Assembly: GCF_024055605.1 (NCBI RefSeq)
Contig: NZ_JAMXLX010000002.1
Span: 682,001 to 746,000 of the forward strand
Reading direction: 5' to 3'
From: Ciceribacter sichuanensis
GTDB taxonomy: Bacteria; Pseudomonadota; Alphaproteobacteria; Rhizobiales; Rhizobiaceae
DNA length: 64,000 nt
This document shows positions 28,464-37,291 of this stretch, piece after piece. The position numbers and the translations under genes were made by a program. Every line of letters starts with the position of its first letter. Position 1 is the first letter of the stretch. The notes below the pieces were generated by a model. The model saw only the letters and a list, made by a program, of their open reading frames with translations, made no database searches and had not been told where the DNA came from.

Positions 28464-29288
28464 ATGCGGCTCAAGATCACCCATACCACCGGATACCAGT
28501 ACGCCGAGCCGGTGGCCTATTCGCTGCAGCGGCTGCGGCTGTCGCCCGTGGCAAGCCCCGGACAGGACGTGCTCTCCTGGCACATAGCCGTCGATGGCGC
28601 CGTCGTCGAGGCAGGTTTCCACGACCAGTTCGGCAATCACGTCCACCTCGTCTCGACCGAGGGCGACAGTTCCAAGGTCCATATCGTCGCCAGCGGCGAG
28701 GTGGAGACAGAGGATCGCGCCGGCGTCTTCGGCCCCCATATCGGCTACTGCCCGCTATGGCTCTTCCTTCGCGACACTCCGCGCACCAAGGCCGGCAAGC
28801 TGACGAAGGAGCTTGCCAAGGGTCTTTCCGGTGTGACCGACCTCGACCGCATGCATGACCTGATGGGCACGGTCCACACATCCGTCGCCTATCGCCCCGG
28901 TGAAACCGGCACGGAAACGACGGCCGAACAGGCGCTTGAAGCGGGCCACGGTGTCTGCCAGGATCACGCGCACATCTTCATCGCCGCCGCGCGGCTTCTG
29001 GATATCCCTGCTCGCTATGTCTCCGGCTATCTGATGATGGAAGGCGTGGCCGAGCAGGCCGCGACCCACGCCTGGGCAGAAGTGTTTCTTCCCGGTCTCG
29101 GATGGGTCGGCTTCGACGCCGCCAACGACCATTGTCCCGATGCCCGCTACGTGCGCATCGCCTCCGGCCTCTGCTATGCCGATGTCGCGCCGGTTTCCGG
29201 CATGCTCATCGGCCGCGCCGGCGAGGATCTCGCCGTCAAGGTGGTGGTGGAGCCCAGGCTTCAGGGGCAAAGCCAGAGCCAGAGCTGA
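28464..29288 (+). CDS. Transglutaminase-like cysteine peptidase-fold protein
   Basis: A 274-residue protein: N-terminal bacterial transglutaminase-type beta domain (residues 1-150), then the papain-like core with catalytic Cys in EAGHGVCQDHAHIFIAAAR (about 170), His in QAATHAWAEVFLPGLGW (about 205) and Asp in FDAANDHCPD. Third gene of the cluster, 19 bases after alpha-E. The proteasome-like Anbu peptidase often found fourth in such clusters is not here. Confidence 0.93.
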   Translation: MRLKITHTTGYQYAEPVAYSLQRLRLSPVASPGQDVLSWHIAVDGAVVEAGFHDQFGNHVHLVSTEGDSSKVHIVASGEVETEDRAGVFGPHIGYCPLWLFLRDTPRTKAGKLTKELAKGLSGVTDLDRMHDLMGTVHTSVAYRPGETGTETTAEQALEAGHGVCQDHAHIFIAAARLLDIPARYVSGYLMMEGVAEQAATHAWAEVFLPGLGWVGFDAANDHCPDARYVRIASGLCYADVAPVSGMLIGRAGEDLAVKVVVEPRLQGQSQSQS

Positions 29289-29441
29289 GGTTGCCGGAGC
29301 GCGACGTTTCCATCCGCACACACAAGGAACGCTCCGCCCCTTGCATCTGCACATCACGCCAAGGCCCACCGGTGACATGCACGCCGTAAGCCCGACGCCA
29401 AGTCCGCGTGCTCTCCTCATCTGCCCAAGGGAGAATCACGC

Positions 29442-29909
29442 ATGCTGTTTCGCCAGTCGTTGTTCCAGTCGGTCGTCGAGCGTCTTTCGGATGAAGATAT
29501 CGACCCGACGGCCAAGGAAAGCCCAGCCGTATCCCATCGCATCCACGGCATGCCGGGCAACTATCTCGCGGACAGTCTCACGACCGAGCCTCAGGAAGCA
29601 ACCCGCCTGCAGCAGGCCTATCTCTTCCTGATGGAAGACGGGCCGCTCGAAGAGCCTGCGGCCCCTGCTCCGCCACAGGCCCAAGCGCCCGTCACACCCG
29701 CCCACCTTGTGCGCCTGTCACTGGAGGAAATTGCGGAGGATCTCGGCATCGCGCCGACCGATGATCGGGAAAGACTGGCCGAGCGGCGGCGGCAGTTCGC
29801 CAAACTCAACCACCCCGACAGGATTCATGCCGATTTCAGGGAGCGCGCGACGAAACGTATGAAGATCGCCAACCTGCTGATCGACGAAGCAATCCGCCGC
29901 CTGCCCTGA
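29442..29909 (+). CDS. J-domain-like protein
   Basis: A 155-residue protein. The C-terminal 45 residues (AERRRQFAKLNHPDRIHADF ... MKIANLLIDEAIRRL) form helix II-HPD-helix III of a J-domain, the Hsp70-stimulating module; helix I may be LSLEEIAEDLGIAPT. The N-terminal 70 residues are unrecognised and the centre is a Pro/Ala linker (PAAPAPPQAQAPVTPA). It lies 153 bp after the transglutaminase gene on the same strand, so it may belong to that unit. Confidence 0.7.
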   Translation: MLFRQSLFQSVVERLSDEDIDPTAKESPAVSHRIHGMPGNYLADSLTTEPQEATRLQQAYLFLMEDGPLEEPAAPAPPQAQAPVTPAHLVRLSLEEIAEDLGIAPTDDRERLAERRRQFAKLNHPDRIHADFRERATKRMKIANLLIDEAIRRLP

Positions 29910-29958
29910 TCAAGTCAATCCGATCAGAACGGGCAGCGGCGCCGGAAACCTTCAGATT

Positions 29959-30426
29959 TCAATCGTAAAGTTTCTTCAGCAGCCCGATCAACTGGTCGCG
30001 CGCTTCAGGACCGCCAAGCTGCGCCAGTAGCCGCCCTTCATGCTCCTGCCAGATCGGCATGAGTTCGTTCAGATAGGCAAGGCCTGCGTCGGTAATGTAG
30101 AGCGACTGGACGCGGCGATCGAGATCGGACTTACGGCGCTCGACGAAGCCCTTGTGCTCAAGACCGTCGACGATGGCGACAAAATTGGCTCTCTGGATAC
30201 CGAGCGCCTCCGCCACCTCGCTCTGCTTCGATCCCTGGTTGCGGGTCAGAAGCAGCAAGACGGCGAAGTCCGTCGGCCGCAACCCCTTTGCGGCAAACGT
30301 CTCGTTGAAATGCTGGAAGACCGCAAGTTGAGCGCGCCGAAGGCGATACCCGACGGCATCCTCCATCATCGAAAAATCTATCTTGGTGGACCCCAGAGCT
30401 GTTTCTTCAGCCTTATTTTCCGTCAT
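29959..30426 (-). CDS. MarR-family transcriptional regulator
   Basis: A 155-residue winged-helix dimer-type regulator: GYRLRRAQLAVFQHFNETFA dimer helix, recognition region QSEVAEALGIQRANFVAIV, and wing ERRKSDLDRRVQSLYIT. MarR proteins respond to small aromatic or oxidative signals. Its target is not obvious since the next genes are convergent or belong to the island. Confidence 0.9.
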   Translation of the reverse strand: MTENKAEETALGSTKIDFSMMEDAVGYRLRRAQLAVFQHFNETFAAKGLRPTDFAVLLLLTRNQGSKQSEVAEALGIQRANFVAIVDGLEHKGFVERRKSDLDRRVQSLYITDAGLAYLNELMPIWQEHEGRLLAQLGGPEARDQLIGLLKKLYD

Positions 30427-30640
30427 CTAGACGCCATTCTCATGCATTTTCCCCGCCAAACCATAACGCAAACCAACGGGAAGCGTCATGATCATAACAA
30501 TAATCTTATAGGATTACCTTCATGGCACAAGGGTTTAGGCTCAGATACCCGTGAAAACAGACAGATTTGGCCCGAAGCAATCCTCGGTTACATTGAGACA
30601 CGGAAGGATATGCTCCGCCCCGGGAATCCGTCTGTTTTTC

Positions 30641-30707
30641 GGTTCGTAGCGTATAGAGTGCTGGATCAGGCTTCCTACGGTCAAGGATTTGAATCCTGCT
30701 CACTATG
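30641..30707 (+). pseudogene. Degenerate tRNA-like sequence
   Basis: The stretch with TAGAGTGCTGGAT, GGTCAAGGATTTGAATCCTGC aligns by eye with the D-arm, variable region and T-arm of the tRNA-Arg gene 180 bp downstream (TAGAGTGTTGGAT, GGTCGCAGG TTCGAATCCTGC). The anticodon stem has mismatches and no proper acceptor stem can be built, so it is not a working tRNA. It may be a fossil of an earlier integration or of a duplicated tRNA. Confidence 0.45.
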
Positions 30708-30817
30708 TCGAGATTGTTGAGAGCGACGCGTTTGCGCATTTTCCACATTGATGCGAAGCAAACTCTAGGGTATGACCGCCAAACAGCCTGACGGCGAGGC
30801 CAAACCTCGCCCCGGAT

Positions 30818-30894
30818 GCACCCGTAGCTCAGCTGGATAGAGTGTTGGATTCCGATTCCAAAGGTCGCAGGTTCGAATCCTGCCGGGTGCGCCA
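30818..30894 (+). tRNA. tRNA-Arg (anticodon CCG)
   Basis: Full cloverleaf: acceptor GCACCCG / CGGGTGC, D-arm GCTC...GAGT (one G-T pair), anticodon stem TTGGA / TCCAA with loop TTCCGAT (anticodon CCG, reads CGG), T-arm GCAGG-TTCGAAT-CCTGC, discriminator G and encoded CCA. Its 3' half is the integration site of the island; the integration preserves the gene. A GGCGAGG/CCTCGCC hairpin lies just 5' of it. Confidence 0.97.
30849..30894 (+). repeat. Left attachment-site repeat
   Basis: The 46 bases from the anticodon-loop-flanking ATTCCGATTCC to the CCA end of tRNA-Arg recur at 58633-58678. The two differences are the T-stem closing pair (G-C here, A-T on the right), a compensatory change that keeps the stem paired. 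Confidence 0.85.
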
Positions 30895-30957
30895 CTGAAC
30901 TATCTGATTTTATTGACTTATCAGTTTTTTCTTGTCCTCATGTGGACTGGAAATAAG

Positions 30958-30978
30958 CTAGCTCAGTCCTAGCTCAGT
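30958..30978. promoter_or_regulatory. Putative integrase arm site, left outer
   Basis: Two copies of CTAGCTCAGT with an 11-bp period (CTAGCTCAGTC then CTAGCTCAGT). The same 21 bp recurs at 58742-58762, and the variant CTAGCGCAGT pair occurs at 31042-31062 and 58564-58584. Placement near both element ends fits arm-type binding sites of tyrosine integrases. Confidence 0.6.
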
Positions 30979-31041
30979 AGCGCATATCCTTCGGAATTTC
31001 TCAATGATTTCAATGTAGCGTTTCCGCGCTCGGGCTCGGAG

Positions 31042-31062
31042 CTAGCGCAGTTCCAGCGCAGT
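31042..31062. promoter_or_regulatory. Putative integrase arm site, left inner
   Basis: Tandem CTAGCGCAGTT-CCAGCGCAGT, 35 bp before the integrase start codon. It has the same 11-bp period as the outer site and matches the right-end copy at 58564-58584 with one change. Binding here could also autoregulate the integrase gene. Confidence 0.55.
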
Positions 31063-31097
31063 GCTCCGACCGAAGTAACTCCATTGGAGCCCAGGTT

Positions 31098-32561
31098 ATG
31101 TTGCAGCGCACCTCCGATCCGACAAACGCCCCCTTCACGCTTTTTCAGCGTGAGGGCACCCGAAACTGGTCCATGCGCTATTCGCTCGGTGGCAGGCAAA
31201 TCAAGAAGTCGCTCGGTATTGCCGACTACGATGCCGCGCTACAGCGGGCGAACGAGGTTTATCACGAGCAGAAGTACCGGCATAAGCAGGGCCTGTCGCT
31301 GGTCCAGCATCCTTTCAATGAGGTCGCCGAGGAGTTTATCGAAAAGGTCTGTGCTGAAGCAGAGCGGGACGAACGCAGCCAGTATCACCCGACATTCTGG
31401 CCTCCGATCATCCGGCGTTTTCCTGTCGGCTATTTCGGGGACAAGGCAATCGATCTCATCACGACCGCCGACGTCGAACGCTATCTGGAATGGCGCAAGA
31501 CCTATTGGACAACGGGGCCGGGATCGAAGATCGAGAAAATCCGTTGCGAGCGGGAAGATGGTCGTGTTTTCTCTCGCGCTGCACCACGCAAAGTCGCTGC
31601 TTTGGCGACCATGAAAGGCGAAATGGTCATCATTCGCGAGCTTTTCCGTCAGGCATCACGATGGGGCTATTGTAAGCCTTTGGAGTTGCCAACCGTCGAA
31701 GCAAGGAAGAAGCCCGACAATCGCCGCCCAGGCTTCAAACCGGAGGAATACGAGAAGCTCATCGCCAAGAGTACCGAGCGGATCAACGAGCATCATTCGA
31801 AGCTCAAGGTCATCAAGGCTAAGGATGGGCGTGTCTGGACCCAAAAGGCCGTTACCGAAGGCATTCGCGCTGACCGCGTTCGGTTGCACGCCTATATCGA
31901 ATTGATGGCGAATTCCGGCCTACGCCCCACAGAAGCCAAGAACCTTACATGGGGCGATATCTCGCTGTTTCGGGAAACGCGGCACTTGCCTCTTTACCAA
32001 CAGGATGCGCGTTTGGCGGTTCACGGCAAGAGTAAGCATGGCAGCACCGTACCGCTCTACGGCGCACTGTCGGCTCTCGGTATGCTTTGGGACCTGTTTG
32101 TTCACGACATGGGACGCGAACCACAGGATGATGATCCGGTGTTCGTTGACGAAAAAGGCAACCGCATCATGTCTTTCAAGAAGAGCCTCAACGCCCTCCT
32201 CATTGCCGCAGGGCTGGAGAAGGACAATCGCGGCATTCGTCGCACGTCCTATTCCTTCCGGCACTTCTATATCTCGCAGATGCTCGCAAACAACGTCTCT
32301 GTCCACCACGTCGCCCGCAATACACGCACGTCACTCGCGATGATCGATAAGCACTATGCGCAAGTGAACACCGAGCAGATCAAAGACTTCCTCCGGCCTG
32401 GACAAGAGGACTATGCAAATGAACCCGTTCTGTTGGATGACGATGCCTACGCTGAAATCAAGCTTCTCGAAAAACGCATCGAGGAATTGAAGCGGGGCAG
32501 CAAAGACGGGTCCACGGAGCAACAAATCGCAAAGCGGTACGCCGAGAAACGAGCCGGATAG
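31098..32561 (+). CDS. Tyrosine site-specific integrase of the island
   Basis: A 487-residue integrase. N-terminal arm-binding-like region at 1-60 (FTLFQREGTRNWSMRYSLGG), core-binding SAM-like region at 70-230, catalytic domain at 255-430. Catalytic elements are Arg in MANSGLRPTEAKNL, Lys/strand region VHGKSKHGSTVPL, the SFRHFYISQML box, and the Tyr in LAMIDKHYAQVN. Residues 445-487 form a charged C-terminal helix (IKLLEKRIEELKRG). Position directly beside the tRNA makes it the enzyme that inserted the element. Confidence 0.93.
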   Translation: MLQRTSDPTNAPFTLFQREGTRNWSMRYSLGGRQIKKSLGIADYDAALQRANEVYHEQKYRHKQGLSLVQHPFNEVAEEFIEKVCAEAERDERSQYHPTFWPPIIRRFPVGYFGDKAIDLITTADVERYLEWRKTYWTTGPGSKIEKIRCEREDGRVFSRAAPRKVAALATMKGEMVIIRELFRQASRWGYCKPLELPTVEARKKPDNRRPGFKPEEYEKLIAKSTERINEHHSKLKVIKAKDGRVWTQKAVTEGIRADRVRLHAYIELMANSGLRPTEAKNLTWGDISLFRETRHLPLYQQDARLAVHGKSKHGSTVPLYGALSALGMLWDLFVHDMGREPQDDDPVFVDEKGNRIMSFKKSLNALLIAAGLEKDNRGIRRTSYSFRHFYISQMLANNVSVHHVARNTRTSLAMIDKHYAQVNTEQIKDFLRPGQEDYANEPVLLDDDAYAEIKLLEKRIEELKRGSKDGSTEQQIAKRYAEKRAG

Positions 32562-32610
32562 GCTGAGCCTGCGGCGGATGGCTTCGCGGCTTTAGCAATT
32601 GTTCAGGCGG

Positions 32611-32634
32611 AAAAGTTCGTTCAAACGAACTTTT
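32611..32634. terminator. Palindromic bidirectional terminator, copy 1
   Basis: Perfect inverted repeat of 11 bp arms (AAAAGTTCGTT / AACGAACTTTT, spacer CA) between the converging integrase and serine recombinase genes. A-runs on the left and T-runs on the right allow termination in both directions. Related copies lie at 40110 and 50369. Confidence 0.65.
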
Positions 32635-32657
32635 CGCATGGGGACACCCACCGATAT

Positions 32658-34295
32658 TCACGCCGCAAATGCCCGGAACAGTGCGCTAATCATTCTGTCT
32701 TTTATCCTGTAGGCGGACACGCCGTTTTCTATGATAACGACCGCCGTATAACTGGGGCTGTCAAAACTGATTTCGGTCATAAGCTCCCTTATCGCGGTGT
32801 GGGCTTCTGAGCGAAGTTCGTAGCGCGTGGCTTCTTCTGCATTTTCCCACGCCACTCGAAGCTTTGCGATACGGTCGGCCATGTTGGCAGAGTTATGGTG
32901 TCGGATTGATTGACGCTGGCGTTCTGTCTGTTGATGCCGTAACTCTGCCTCGACCGCTTGCCGTTCGCTCTGCCTCGCCCTGAGCAGATTGAGAATGGCA
33001 TTCGGCGGCTCGTTGTCGTCTTCAATGGCCTGAGCCAGCCGCTGCTCCTTTCTGCGAAGCTCTTCCAGTTGCAGCGTCAGTTCGGCGATGGTCTCATCAA
33101 GCTTCCGACGCGCATCATCGAACCGGGCCGCTTGCAGTGTCTCCGCGAGATTGATCTCCCTGACGTGATCGAGGATAACCGCCTCCAGCGGCTCGTATCG
33201 GAAATGTCGGTTGCCATCGGCGCAGCGATGACCGCGCACATAGTTCGCGCAAACCAGATAGCGCCCGTTCTCATTGCCCTTCACACGGCTGAGCTTCATT
33301 GTCATCGGTCCGCCGCAGTGGGCGCAATGGCACAGGCCAGTAAATAGATTCGCGAACGTATCGCCTTTGCGGCCCGGTCTGCCGGGGTTGCTTCGCATGG
33401 CCTGAACGCGCAGGAATAAGTCCTTTTCGATGGCGGCGGGGAAATAACCCTCAATGGGATCGCCATCCGGTACGCGCTTGCCGTCCTGCATACGATGCGG
33501 CTGGAATGTGCCAATGACATCGTGCCGGGTGAGTAGTGCCTTGATGATGCTCTGATACCATCCGTCCTTGCTCTTGAAGGCCGGAACGCCGTCCACATTG
33601 AGCTTTCGAGCAATTGCCGTCGCGCCGAGCCCGCGCATTGCCATCTCGTAGATAGCCCTCACCGTCTCCGCGTGATGGTTCAGCGTGAACTCGTATCGGT
33701 TCGCGTCGATCCGTTTGGCATCTATCCATGCGGGTGTGATGCTGGTGATGTGGCCCTTACCCTCGCGGGCTTGTTCCCGCTTCCGCTTGGCAACAGCACT
33801 GATGCGTTCGCTCTTCGTCTGGCTTTCCTCGTGACCGCGCGACATCACCGCAAGCCCGATAATTAGCTTGGTCCAATCCCCGTTAAGCCGGTCACGACTG
33901 TAGATTTGCCTGTCTTCGCCAAGGGTCGCAATGATGATGCCCGCATTGATGATCGCCATGAACAGCGTCAGTGCATCCGGCACCGCTTCTCTTGATAGCC
34001 GGTCGAGGCTTTCGATCAGCAGATAGCTACCTTTGGGGATTTCTCCGTTCTCGACCATAGACAGAAACCGACCCAGTGCGCCGGTCTTGAAGTTTCTCCC
34101 CCTCCACGCGCTGACGCCCAAGTCCTGCAAGCTGTCGTCCAGAAGCAGAGAGTGTTCGTCCGCAAACGCCTTCGACCGCTCAAGCTGTCGGCGTAAGCTA
34201 TCGCCGCGAAGCTGCTTGCGGGTGCTCATACGCACATAGGAATAGGCCCGCACCGGACCCGATGAATGTTGATTGCCGGGAAATTCGTCCTGCAT
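32658..34295 (-). CDS. Large serine recombinase
   Basis: A 545-residue resolvase/invertase-type recombinase. Catalytic N-domain at 15-165 (RAYSYVRMSTRKQ with the nucleophile Ser; LLIESLDRLSREAVPDAL), Recombinase domain with helix-turn-helix at about 185-300 (GLGATAIARKLNVDGVPAF), zinc ribbon FTGLCHCAHCGGPMTMKL ... YLVCANYVRGHRCADG, then a coiled coil (RRKLDETIAELTLQLEEL). The start at 34295 has a strong AAAGGAGG. A second integration system inside the island suggests nesting or past fusion of elements. Confidence 0.93.
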   Translation of the reverse strand: MQDEFPGNQHSSGPVRAYSYVRMSTRKQLRGDSLRRQLERSKAFADEHSLLLDDSLQDLGVSAWRGRNFKTGALGRFLSMVENGEIPKGSYLLIESLDRLSREAVPDALTLFMAIINAGIIIATLGEDRQIYSRDRLNGDWTKLIIGLAVMSRGHEESQTKSERISAVAKRKREQAREGKGHITSITPAWIDAKRIDANRYEFTLNHHAETVRAIYEMAMRGLGATAIARKLNVDGVPAFKSKDGWYQSIIKALLTRHDVIGTFQPHRMQDGKRVPDGDPIEGYFPAAIEKDLFLRVQAMRSNPGRPGRKGDTFANLFTGLCHCAHCGGPMTMKLSRVKGNENGRYLVCANYVRGHRCADGNRHFRYEPLEAVILDHVREINLAETLQAARFDDARRKLDETIAELTLQLEELRRKEQRLAQAIEDDNEPPNAILNLLRARQSERQAVEAELRHQQTERQRQSIRHHNSANMADRIAKLRVAWENAEEATRYELRSEAHTAIRELMTEISFDSPSYTAVVIIENGVSAYRIKDRMISALFRAFAA

Positions 34296-34568
34296 GACCG
34301 CCTCCTTTGCGTCCGACCGCTAACACCAGAGGCGGAGAGGTTCGAGCGCGAGGCGAGCGGGGTGTAAACGGCTAAGTCGGCGTAATGCTTCGGCTTGCGG
34401 GAATAGGTTGAGAAGACGCGGCGCAAATCGCCGCTTATTACATTGAGATTACTGCGACCCGCTCGGTTAACAAGATATAAATTTCTCGCAGAGTGCAAAA
34501 ACACTTGACGGGACGCGAATTCGGCTGACGGATGCTGAAACGCCTGACGGGAGGCCAAGCTTACTGAC

Positions 34569-35216
34569 ATGAGCAAAGGACGCTCTGAAACGCACGATCT
34601 GGCCCGACAGCTTTTTCGGGATCAAAAGAAAGTGCTGGATCTCATCAAGAGGGATCGCCCCGACTCGGGTTTTGCAACCGCAGTTTTTCGTTTGTTTGGT
34701 GACAAACCCGAACGCGGCAAGACTGTCAGGATCGGCAAGCATGAATTCGACTATTCAAGCCATGAGAAAAGCCTTGTGAGTTTTCTGCCTGCGCGGTGGC
34801 GAGAAGAACTGGACAAAACCAAGGGCGCATGGTCCGGCTGCGAAAACTGGTGGGCAGGCTATCCGCTAATCGCTTGGGTGGAGATACGGGCCGCCGATGA
34901 CGGAACGACGGCGCACCTCAAGCTGCATGCGGAAGTCGGTCCTGTTTCAGACCATAAAGTTCGACAGGGGATTATCGAGGCGATCAGGATGGCAGCATCT
35001 GCGAAAGGCATGGAACGAATTCAGTTCCCGGTCGGAGCCTCTGACAAGGGGCGTCTCTATTCACGGTTCTTGCGGGAGAATCCCATCACCGTCAGCGATA
35101 TTCGCAACGCGGACGAAATCGAGAAAAAGTTCGTGGAGGTCATCGCTGGCTTCGAGCCGGAGTTCGAATTGGTTTCGAGCGTCATACCGAACTTCACGAG
35201 CGCCAACGCTCCGTAG
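34569..35216 (+). CDS. Hypothetical protein, island cargo
   Basis: A 215-residue soluble protein I cannot assign. Features are an N-terminal helical part (HDLARQLFRDQKKVLDLIK), an aromatic-rich centre (FLPARWREELDKTKGAWSGC, then ENWWAGYPLIAWVEIR) and a C-terminal HKVRQGIIEAIRMAASAKGM. The central layout recalls the accessory C-terminal part of some PD-(D/E)XK-associated proteins, but no nuclease motif is seen. It stands alone between the serine recombinase (divergent) and the flagellin gene. Confidence 0.7.
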   Translation: MSKGRSETHDLARQLFRDQKKVLDLIKRDRPDSGFATAVFRLFGDKPERGKTVRIGKHEFDYSSHEKSLVSFLPARWREELDKTKGAWSGCENWWAGYPLIAWVEIRAADDGTTAHLKLHAEVGPVSDHKVRQGIIEAIRMAASAKGMERIQFPVGASDKGRLYSRFLRENPITVSDIRNADEIEKKFVEVIAGFEPEFELVSSVIPNFTSANAP

Positions 35217-35322
35217 ATTTCATCGTCGTTAACTTCCCGTTAACTCTCTTTAATGCAATAACGTTGATGAAAATGTTCGATTCCCGTCGAGCAGCCCTGA
35301 GACTAAGAGTAGCCTCGTTCTT

Positions 35323-35360
35323 AGGGTGACGGTCCCGCCATTATGGCGGGCACCCTTTGT
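35323..35360 (+). terminator. Hairpin between the hypothetical gene and flagellin
   Basis: AGGGTG ... CCCGCC-ATTAT-GGCGGG-CACCCT followed by TTTGT: a 12-bp interrupted stem with a 5-base bulge. It lies 107 bases after the upstream stop and about 90 bases before the flagellin start, so it may be a terminator or a flagellin leader structure. Confidence 0.6.
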
Positions 35361-35450
35361 GGTTAACCGTACGAAGTGTCCTATTATTGCTGGTTCAAAG
35401 CAGGCCGTTGACGCGGACTGCAAGCCAGCGCATGGGCTCGGACGGTTACC

Positions 35451-37112
35451 ATGACCAGCATCTTGACGAATATGGCGGCGATGGCCGCTCTGCAAACCCT
35501 GCGCATGATCGGCGCGAACATGGCCGACACGCAGCGGCAGGTGAGTTCGGGATTGCGGGTGCAAACCGCAGCCGACAATGCCGCCTACTGGTCGATCTCC
35601 ACGACGATGCGTTCGGACAATATGGCGCTCTCCGCCGTGTCGGACGCTTTGGGCCTTGGTGCCGCAAAGGTCGATGTCGCTTATCCGGGCATGGAAAGCA
35701 CGATTGATGTTCTTAGCGAGTTCCGGGCAAAGCTGGTTGCCGCCAAGGAAGATGGCTTGGACAGAGGCAAAATCCAGACCGAGCTTGACCAACTCAAGGA
35801 TCAACTGCTTTCCGTCGCCACATCGGCCAGCTTCAACGGGGTCAATTGGCTCAACACCGATGCTCCACAGAACCTATGGGAACTGTCTTCGCTGCCAGCA
35901 AGCATCACGTCATCCTTCATCCGCTCTGCCGACGGCTCCGTGCGTGTCGGCACGACCGATATCGATATTGCCGATATCAGCCTGTTCAATGTGGGCGGCG
36001 GGGGTGCCTTGCAGAAGGATATTCGTTCGCTTGGGGATATCGGCGGCTTTCGGGGAAGCAACGTCGCCACCTATGGTGATCCCGGTTATCAGGACTTCGA
36101 TTTTACCGGCGCTTTTACCTTGTCCGGAACCGACACCATCAGCTTCAACGTGCTGGTCGATGGTAGCAGCAGCTACACCGTCACCATCGATGAAGCCACG
36201 ATCAATGCCGCTTTATCGAAGACGGATGGCACCGTATCCAACGACGACGACTTTGCCCGTGTGTTGCGACACGCTTTCGGGACTGTAAACGATGTCGCCA
36301 GCGTGATATTGCGCTTCAATGGCGTGCGTATCCAGAGTGTCGAGACAACCGGATCGTCTCATTCCAGCATCGAGATTACCGGGGTGACGTCGAACTTCGG
36401 ATCAGGAAATTTCGGTGCTGGATTGGAAAACGGAGCCACTTCGGAACTTGCAGACGATTACCCGCAATGGAGTTTCAACTTCTCCGGTCCCTTCAATGTC
36501 TACCGCGATGTCGAATTCAGCTTCGACCTTCAGGTCGGAACCGATCCGGCCACAACGATCACTGTGACGCGGGACATGGTAGATACTGCGCTCGGCACCT
36601 CCGACGGCAAAATTTCATCAGCCGCCGACATGGCAACATTGCTGGACTATGTACTCGACGGCAAAGGGCTTAACGTGACGGCGAGCGGCACGTCGATCCT
36701 CTTCGACATCGACAAAACCCTCTACCCCGATGCCGGAAGGCGGGCGTTCATACAGATCGGCAACGTCACCGACAACCTCGGCCCCGCGCCGGATTTCGAC
36801 ATTCTCGACGTGGATATCACCGATCCCGCCAATGATCTCGACAACTACTTAACCGGCGTCGATGCCATGCTACAAAAGGTGATCTCAGGCGCATCGGCAC
36901 TCGGCGCGGTCAAGACCCGCATCGACATGCAGACGATTTTCACGCAAACACTGATGGACAGCATCGATAAGGGCATTGGCCGCCTTATCGATGACGACAT
37001 GAACGAGGCTTCGACCCGACTCAAGGCGTTACAGACGCAGGAGCAGCTCGCTATCCAGTCCTTATCCATTGCCAACGCAAGCGCCGGAAACATGATACAG
37101 TTGTTCCAGTGA
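35451..37112 (+). CDS. Flagellin, enlarged rhizobial type
   Basis: A 553-residue flagellin, the filament subunit exported by the flagellar type III system. The N-terminal D0/D1 domain (MTSILTNMAAMAALQTLRMI; SSGLRVQTAADNAAYWSIST; DALGLGAAKVDVAYPGMEST) and C-terminal domain (DADMNEASTR-like DDDMNEASTRLKALQTQEQL, AIQSLSIANASAGNMIQLFQ) closely match rhizobial FlaA-type proteins. The variable centre (residues 150-465) is longer than in usual rhizobial flagellins of about 320-430 residues and contains repeated beta-rich units (FTGAFTLSGTDTISFNVLVD and FSGPFNVYRDVEFSFDLQVG). No other flagellar gene is near, so it depends on the host's apparatus. Confidence 0.93.
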   Translation: MTSILTNMAAMAALQTLRMIGANMADTQRQVSSGLRVQTAADNAAYWSISTTMRSDNMALSAVSDALGLGAAKVDVAYPGMESTIDVLSEFRAKLVAAKEDGLDRGKIQTELDQLKDQLLSVATSASFNGVNWLNTDAPQNLWELSSLPASITSSFIRSADGSVRVGTTDIDIADISLFNVGGGGALQKDIRSLGDIGGFRGSNVATYGDPGYQDFDFTGAFTLSGTDTISFNVLVDGSSSYTVTIDEATINAALSKTDGTVSNDDDFARVLRHAFGTVNDVASVILRFNGVRIQSVETTGSSHSSIEITGVTSNFGSGNFGAGLENGATSELADDYPQWSFNFSGPFNVYRDVEFSFDLQVGTDPATTITVTRDMVDTALGTSDGKISSAADMATLLDYVLDGKGLNVTASGTSILFDIDKTLYPDAGRRAFIQIGNVTDNLGPAPDFDILDVDITDPANDLDNYLTGVDAMLQKVISGASALGAVKTRIDMQTIFTQTLMDSIDKGIGRLIDDDMNEASTRLKALQTQEQLAIQSLSIANASAGNMIQLFQ

Positions 37113-37291
37113 GGTTTCGTGATCGGCATCGCTCTCGCGCCAATTGCGGTCATCCCTCCCCATTGTTGACCCCAAAGCTACCACGTGACCAGATAAGGTC
37201 ATAGGCTGCCCCATAAGCCCGTGTGCTTAGACGGCACGTAGTTGCGCAAAGTCGGAGCACCTCGCGTATTGTACTCTAGGTGCGCATGGCT

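Noticed and set aside
30506..30895. 129-codon minus-strand frame across the tRNA-Arg gene, starting MAHPAGFEPATFGIG
   Set aside because: This is the well-known spurious translation of the antisense of a tRNA gene; the tRNA structure explains the sequence.
30950..31070. Short repeats near the tRNA considered as a CRISPR fragment
   Set aside because: Units are 10 bp in tandem pairs without unique spacers and recur at element ends; they fit integrase sites.
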